Source: Druceiella hillmani
Taxonomy: Eukaryota; Arthropoda; Insecta; Lepidoptera; Hepialidae
DNA: 64,000 nucleotides
Direction of reading: 5' to 3'
Assembly: GCA_039881145.1 (NCBI GenBank)
Contig: JAYKKI010000060.1
Span: forward strand, 3,162,501 to 3,226,500
Shown in pieces: positions 59,039 through 64,000 of this stretch. A program made the translations under genes and the position numbers. The number at the start of each line of letters is the position of its first letter. The stretch's first letter is position 1. The notes under the pieces were generated by a model that saw nothing but the letters and a program-made list of their open reading frames with translations, was not told the origin of the DNA and made no database searches.

Positions 59039-59398
59039 TTAAGGTAAACACCTCAAAGCTTTGTATGATATCATAAGTTCAATAATTGAATCTGTGCAAT
59101 TTTCCGTTAAAAAAATTGTTGGTGACATTAACAAAACATTTCCAGACGGATTTTTCATGACCATTCTTGCTTTGTGCCAATAAGTGTGGTTCTTTGGAAG
59201 TAGTTGGGTTGCTCTCTGCACATTCGTTATCGTTTTGACTAGGAATAGATTGCTGACTTCGTACTCGTTCCAAAGCCTCCAAATCGGTTTTGGAACAGGC
59301 AATTCGGATTGATTCAATGTAGGATTGGTCTGGTAACGGATGAAAAGGTATTTAACATAGTATTTGGACTTGGTTTTGATGCCTTTTATACGAGTCAA
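59039..59398 (-). other. Unrecognised 119-codon reading frame
   Basis: Longest unexplained open frame in the window outside transposons. It reads MTRIKGIKTKSKYYVKYLFI, later PIWRLWNEYEVSNLFLVKTI, and ends in ISYKALRCLP. A second frame on the same strand (59079-59282, SQQSIPSQNDNECAESNPTT) is also open and has the more hydrophilic, protein-like composition. Neither shows a domain I recognise. They could be a decayed exon or chance. Confidence 0.2.
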
Positions 59399-59693
59399 AT
59401 AAAAATAACAATTACTTACATGATCTTTGGTTCAGTTCAAATCATTGGTATAAGAAATGGCAAGTGTCTAAATCCTTTAGCACAGAGTTGAATAATAAAA
59501 ATCGGTTAAATGCGAATACCGTTCGGGCATCGAGGTTCCCGTACGCCATTCGAAGTGAAATTTCTTTAAGTCATCATTAAAACTTCCTAGTGCAATAAAT
59601 ATTTAATTATATATGATATAATTAAGTAAATGCTAAATATATATTATCGTGGATATCTCAAAAGCTACAACGTTTAGAATCATCGTTAGGTAT

Positions 59694-59971
59694 TGAATAT
59701 ATTTGGCGTTAATTTTGTAGAAATTCATTATCCACAATTAAATGATACTACGTGATGTAGTATTATTTCTACTTTATTTTATTTCTTTACCACGACCTAG
59801 GTTTCGTTGTATTACAACATCTTCAGGTGGGTTATTAGCAAAGATCTTCTTTTTGAAATCTTTGCTAATATCCCATCTGAAGATGTTGTAATACAACGAA
59901 ACTTAGGTCGTGGTAAAGGAATTAAAGAAAGTAGAAATAATACTACATCACGTAGTTTCATTTAATTGTGG
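59694..59971 (+). mobile_element. Family D foldback element, copy 6, perfect 15-bp flanks
   Basis: ATCATCGTTAGGTAT occurs at 59679-59693 and again at 59972-59986, exactly bounding the element. Inside are the long end (tgaatatatttggcgttaat), then two ~105-base arms (from atgatactacgtgatgtagt to gggttattagcaaagatctt and back). The short end is tttcatttaattgtgg. The arms pair with only a handful of mismatches. This copy fixes both termini of the family. Confidence 0.92.
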
Positions 59972-59989
59972 ATCATCGTTAGGTATATG

Positions 59990-61120
59990 TGGACAAAATA
60001 TGGATAGTGCCTATCGTTTAATGTGGTTATATTATTACCAATTATTTGTAGATTATGTAGAGTGTGATTATTTGGTATACTAAGTCTTTTTTTTGGATTC
60101 CTGTCAAAAATATAAGGTGAAAATGACCTATAACCTTTTTTTGTTAGATCTTTATTATGGAAAATAATTTATGTTTTAAAAATAAAATGTTTTGACATAT
60201 AAAATCATCGGTCTGCTAAAAATCTGTTTTTTTTTTATAATTTTAGTTTGAGTATTTTCTAAAATAAGGTGAGTTTTAGTACGATACAGCTTAAAGTTTT
60301 CAAAATAAAATAAGGTACATGTCATTGATATAATATTTACAAATTAAAAGATAAAGGGAAAAAACGTAAGTTCATTCAAAACATGTTATCCCTTCGAATT
60401 ACTTCGAAAAAATATGTCTTTTGCATTTTTCCGACTGATTCCAAAAGATGGCATTAGTAGCAAGTTAACTCGTAGTTTCAAAACCGTTCTATGGATTAAT
60501 AGCCCATATAAATATATATCACGAACAAAATATAGTATTGAATAAATATTTACGTCAAAAAAATATTTATAAAAGATTATAGCGTTTCAAAGTCGCCAAA
60601 ACTAAATAAAAGTATCACCCCAAACATTATAAATTTTAAGATAACGAAATGAAAGTATATTTTTTATAGTTAGAAGCCCCAGAATTACTGATAATGTTGG
60701 CTTTTAAATTACGTTTGGAATAAAGCAAAGAAGGTTATTGAGGCCGTTTTTATGTTGGCTATCAAAAAGAAATTTATTAATCATTGGCACTCTCCACATA
60801 AACATTTTATCGTTTTATTATGGTTCTTACTTCTATTTCTTTTTTCAAATTTTCTATATAAAATATGTAATTGACTTGACAGTACAAAAACAAAATGAAC
60901 TTACGTTATTACTAATGAAATAATACGACAAAAATGTGGACAGCACCTATTACCTAATGGAATTATATTATTACCAATTATTTATATATTACGTAGAGTA
61001 TGGTAATTTGGTATATCAAGATTTTTTTGGATTCCTATCAAAAATATAGTATGAAAATTACCTATAACCTTGTTTTATTTGGCCTTTGTTATGAAGAAAT
61101 AATTTAGTTTTCAAATTATT
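59990..61120. repeat. Diverged ~190-bp direct repeat with a ~750-bp spacer
   Basis: Bases 59990-60185 and 60930-61120 share ttatattattaccaattatt, gtagattatgtagagt-like, tttttggattcctgtcaaaa and acctataacctttttt, at perhaps 75-80% identity. The intervening sequence is AT-rich without recognised features. These may be two old copies of one dispersed element. Confidence 0.6.
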
Positions 61121-61124
61121 TTTT

Positions 61125-61690
61125 TATTTTCAACGTTTTCTCAATCGTAATTGTATTGAATGGTTCCATCATCATAAATAGATTTGCAATGAAAAGAGAC
61201 TTAAAAAACACTGAATTCTCAGTATAACAGAATCGTTTACTAGAATACTTTTATATTCATGTTTAGTTCAAAAGTTTAAACTTTATTAAACCATTAATTG
61301 TTTACCATTACGAATAGGTTACCTGTAAAATGAAGATAAATGTTTGCGTGTAAACAATTAGACCCGCTCGAAAACATTTATAAATATCAGTGCATTGACC
61401 CTTCGCTTTTTGCCGGGTTAACGCTCGTCGGGACTCGGTCTTTAAATGACGGGATCGCAGCCGTGGGCGTCTTTCATTAATTTCGTGTAAAGTTTTACAT
61501 AAACTTCGCAAAATATGTCAACAAATAATTCAAATGTTAAATGAGTGGACGCAAAGAAGACATTTGAAATGTTAAAAGAGTTGATATCAAAAATATATTT
61601 AAATTATGATAGAGTGGACCCCAAGAACATTGTTAAGAGGGTGACGGTTAAGAGGATTTTGAAACGTGGTTAAAGTAGACATTGAAAAAA
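61125..61690. other. Intergenic, no gene recognised
   Basis: AT-rich with a slightly GC-richer part at 61390-61500; no supported feature. Confidence 0.4.
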
Positions 61691-61694
61691 AGCT

Positions 61695-62010
61695 CCTTCT
61701 TCTTAAGCATTGCAGCGTGTTGCAGGGCAAGGCTGTCTCTCAAAGCCTGATCCATCTGATCCTATCCGGCGCAACACCCCTCCATCGGTTTACTCCAAAA
61801 AGCTTTAAGTCTCTCTCAACACCATCCAGCCATCTGGTGGGCGGTCTTCCTCTTTGTCATTTTCCTTCTATTTTTGAAAAAGTAATTTTCTTCTTGGGAG
61901 TGTATCACATCATATCTAAATATATGATCATCTAATATGTGATGCCTTGGTGATTTCGACAATGTCGTGTTCACCATATTTCTTATAGGTTTCATTGTTA
62001 TATGCAATTA
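61695..62010 (-). pseudogene. LINE ORF2 C-terminus (RTE/Jockey-like)
   Basis: The minus strand gives NETYKKYGEHDIVEITKASH near 61990-61930. After shifts it reads RGRPPTRWLDGVERDLKLFG and VNRWRGVAPDRIRWIRL, then a stop near 61745. RGRPxTRWxDxVxxDL is the standard end of such LINE proteins, just before the 3' UTR. 5'-truncated and frameshifted. Confidence 0.75.
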
Positions 62011-62014
62011 TCCA

Positions 62015-62512
62015 TGCAATATTTTGTTTTACTGCATCTTATATTATTTTCTTGCACCACGGAAGAGAAAATATGTGTAATGGTAATATAGAGGCATTAA
62101 GCAATTATTTGAAATAATCATATTTAAAATGTTAATACAGGGAACGCTGGAAAGATATTTCTAACATTAATAGAGTAACCATTAACTTTAATGTATGGAC
62201 GTTATTTTTTATTAACATTATCCTGTATGCGGAACCTCACATTCTCCTATAATTCACAGACAAATTTTTTTCGAGAAAATGATTCCGATTCGCTTTAAAA
62301 TTACATCCATATCCAATAATATGTTTACAATAAAAAAAGTGTGTACATAATCAACTTCATTATTAAAGGTATAGAAATGTGATAAATCAGCAATTATGGC
62401 ACTTTTAAGGCTATGTCGTTATAGGCTATATTTTTTGGTAATTAAAAGAATATAAAAATATTTATAAGCTAAGATAAATGATTATCTTCATTTCGCGAGG
62501 AACAAGAATAAA
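62015..62512. other. Intergenic, no gene recognised
   Basis: AT-rich sequence with no supported feature. Confidence 0.4.
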
Positions 62513-62514
62513 TT

Positions 62515-63335
62515 GTGCGTGTCAGCTCCAACGCGCGACCGGGGTTTACTCCGGATAAATGCGGATTGCCTAAGAATGTATAAAATCGATAACACTGTAT
62601 ATAAACATAAATATTAATATCATTAAATGTAAATGGAAAATTCTTTATTAAAAAATGCTGACAATATAATTATTTTCAAGTAAAACACAAATGAACAAGA
62701 TCAAATTTGTACAAAAAGGTTAAAAACAATTAGCAACGTCAGACTAAGAAGTTAAAATCAAAAGAGTCTTTTTAATTTTGTAGGATAGAAGATACCAAAT
62801 ATTCACACATAATAACGTTTAATGATTACTAGCGTGACCCGTGCGAAGTCTTCGCATTATTTATTCCATTATGAAGCTCAGATGACAGATCAAACAAATA
62901 TTTTACTTAAATTGACATATAGAGGCGCAAGTATCAAAAGCATTGAGCTAAAGCGCCACTTTATTTATACGTGAGTGGATTTGAAATTAAACAAAAATTT
63001 TACCGACCGTCAATCATATTGACGTTGAGCCGTTAGATGGCAGCATTGCTGTTTTGTGTATATAATTTTAATAATTAATTAATTTGCAAAAACAATAGCA
63101 ATAATATTTTTTTTAGTTTTGGATGCCGGTAGAGCAAGCAATTATCTATAAAATGATATATAATTTATGTGGATTAGTTGTGAGGTTTTTTCTAAAAAGG
63201 GAGTGTAACATCTTAACCTTAGCGTATTAATATATATGACGTTGATGATGATGATATCTTGATATAAGCGAACGATAGTAAACTGTGTGTGTCACATTCC
63301 GTCATTGCGATTATGCCATAAGGAAATTCTAATGT
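62515..63335 (+). repeat. Family C repeat, copy 4, split by a Helitron
   Basis: Left part 62515-62828 (tgcgtgtcagctccaacgcg, ataacactgtatataaacat, aatgctgacaatataattat) and right part 63255-63335 (ataagcgaacgatagtaaac, gtcattgcgattatgccata) match the 8169 copy continuously. The Helitron at 62829-63254 sits between them. At the joint, aatgatta...tatcttgatataagcg here compares with aatgattacatcttcgtataagcg there. Confidence 0.8.
62829..63254 (-). mobile_element. Non-autonomous Helitron, family A, short form, copy 5
   Basis: Inverted copy: CTAG at the left, ten bases, then the GCGAAG-A-CTTCGC hairpin; the (ATC)n start lies at the right (gatgatgatgata). The empty site in the family C copy at 8169 confirms both ends and shows insertion between A and T without target duplication. 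Confidence 0.92.
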
Positions 63336-63339
63336 ATGT

Positions 63340-63413
63340 TACACTCCCTCATTGCGATTAGTCCGTCATTGCGATTACTCCGTCATTGCGATTACTCCGT
63401 CATTTCGATTCCA
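63340..63413. repeat. Short tandem repeat of tccgtcattgcgattac
   Basis: Units of about 19 bases (gattactccgtcattgc) are repeated three to four times. They extend the last words of the family C repeat, so the array probably grew from its 3' end. Confidence 0.85.
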
Positions 63414-64000
63414 TAATCCAGGGGCATAAATGGTAAAGGATTCTCATAGAATGCAGTTCTATATACAATACCTGTTAGCGTATTGAAATCTAGATCGGAG
63501 GTATGGACGTGTGACTGAATTGTTAAGGATATTCTATAGAAAATGTAGAAGAATCGAATTCCGGCAGGTACCAATTTCCAACTATTTAAGTAATGACCAA
63601 TGGTCATATTTTTAAAGGTTGAAAATTATTCAATAAACTTAGATTTCGGTTAAAATCGGAAAGTATTTGCGGAGGTGAAGGGATAAAACGGATTTTTTTC
63701 CGTACACTAGGAAGTTACTGGCAGGCCGCGCCGTGCAGTAAAGAAGACGACTTCCGCGTTATTTACGTTGCTATGGTTATGTTGTTTGACAGAGTTTATT
63801 CTTTTTTTTATAAAAAAAAATGACAACAAAAAATGACAAAAAAATGGTACTCTCGATGTAAAATCGTCTAACCATATTTTTGACATAATACGAGGTTGTA
63901 TATTAAATTGTGGCTTTGTCACATATTTGTTAGTATGATTAACACATTACCTCATTTTGATGAAAATTTTGGAATTTTCACTTGTTTTTGTTAGCGGTTA
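63392..64000. other. Intergenic, unrecognised short frames
   Basis: A 71-codon minus-strand frame (63392-63607: AGIRFFYIFYRISLTIQ, TSDLDFNTLTGIVYRT) and another at 63707-63922 are open but match no family I know. The rest is AT-rich and nothing is established up to the window end. Confidence 0.25.

Overview
The window is AT-rich nuclear DNA from an insect, most likely a moth or butterfly. The evidence is indirect. There are no bacterial gene arrays. Non-autonomous Helitrons insert between A and T and end in a hairpin plus CTAG. Several dispersed repeats look like ones I associate with lepidopteran genomes (an element with ends like GGACTTCAAAAAAGG, a run of ACGGTCCCTTGGAACTGTAAA type near 11.8-12.1 kb, and a degenerate 130-bp repeat near 29.3-29.9 kb). 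I see no intact single-copy host gene. The only host-like coding signal is a short THAP-type zinc-finger first exon near 8.95 kb.

Layout. 0-9 kb: a foldback element (family D), a MITE with GAAGTGAAACTTC ends (family E), a CR1/Jockey-type LINE remnant, a Helitron, (TA)n tracts, two copies of an unnamed repeat (family C) and the THAP-like exon. 9-16 kb: five minisatellites, two more LINE 3' ends and a second Helitron. 16-22 kb: a decayed mariner with TA duplications and a decayed hAT (ZBED type) with a perfect 8-bp target duplication. 22-30 kb: a family E copy split by a Helitron, a 1.6-kb array of a 73-bp repeat, a second Helitron of that type and a perfect 27-bp hairpin. 30-40 kb: more family D, a third long Helitron, a 1.1-kb R1/Jockey-type LINE remnant, a ~1.2-kb inverted duplication and two further minisatellites. 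40-46 kb: a Helitron, hairpin-bearing tandem repeats and a nearly complete Tc1 (DD34E) element inside a (TA)n tract. 46-60 kb: four family D copies and a nine-copy array whose every monomer carries its own (TA)n tract. 60-64 kb: a LINE 3' end and a Helitron nested in a family C copy.

Overall this is a graveyard of transposons and satellites. The most informative structures are the nested pairs, where an uninterrupted copy elsewhere in the window shows the empty site. The least expected is family D: six asymmetric foldback elements, each with a near-complete hairpin or part of one, bounded by 11-15 bp direct repeats. That duplication length does not fit the usual cut-and-paste superfamilies. 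All five LINE remnants lie on the minus strand. CTCF-like TAGATGGC motifs recur in the Helitrons and in unrelated sequence.
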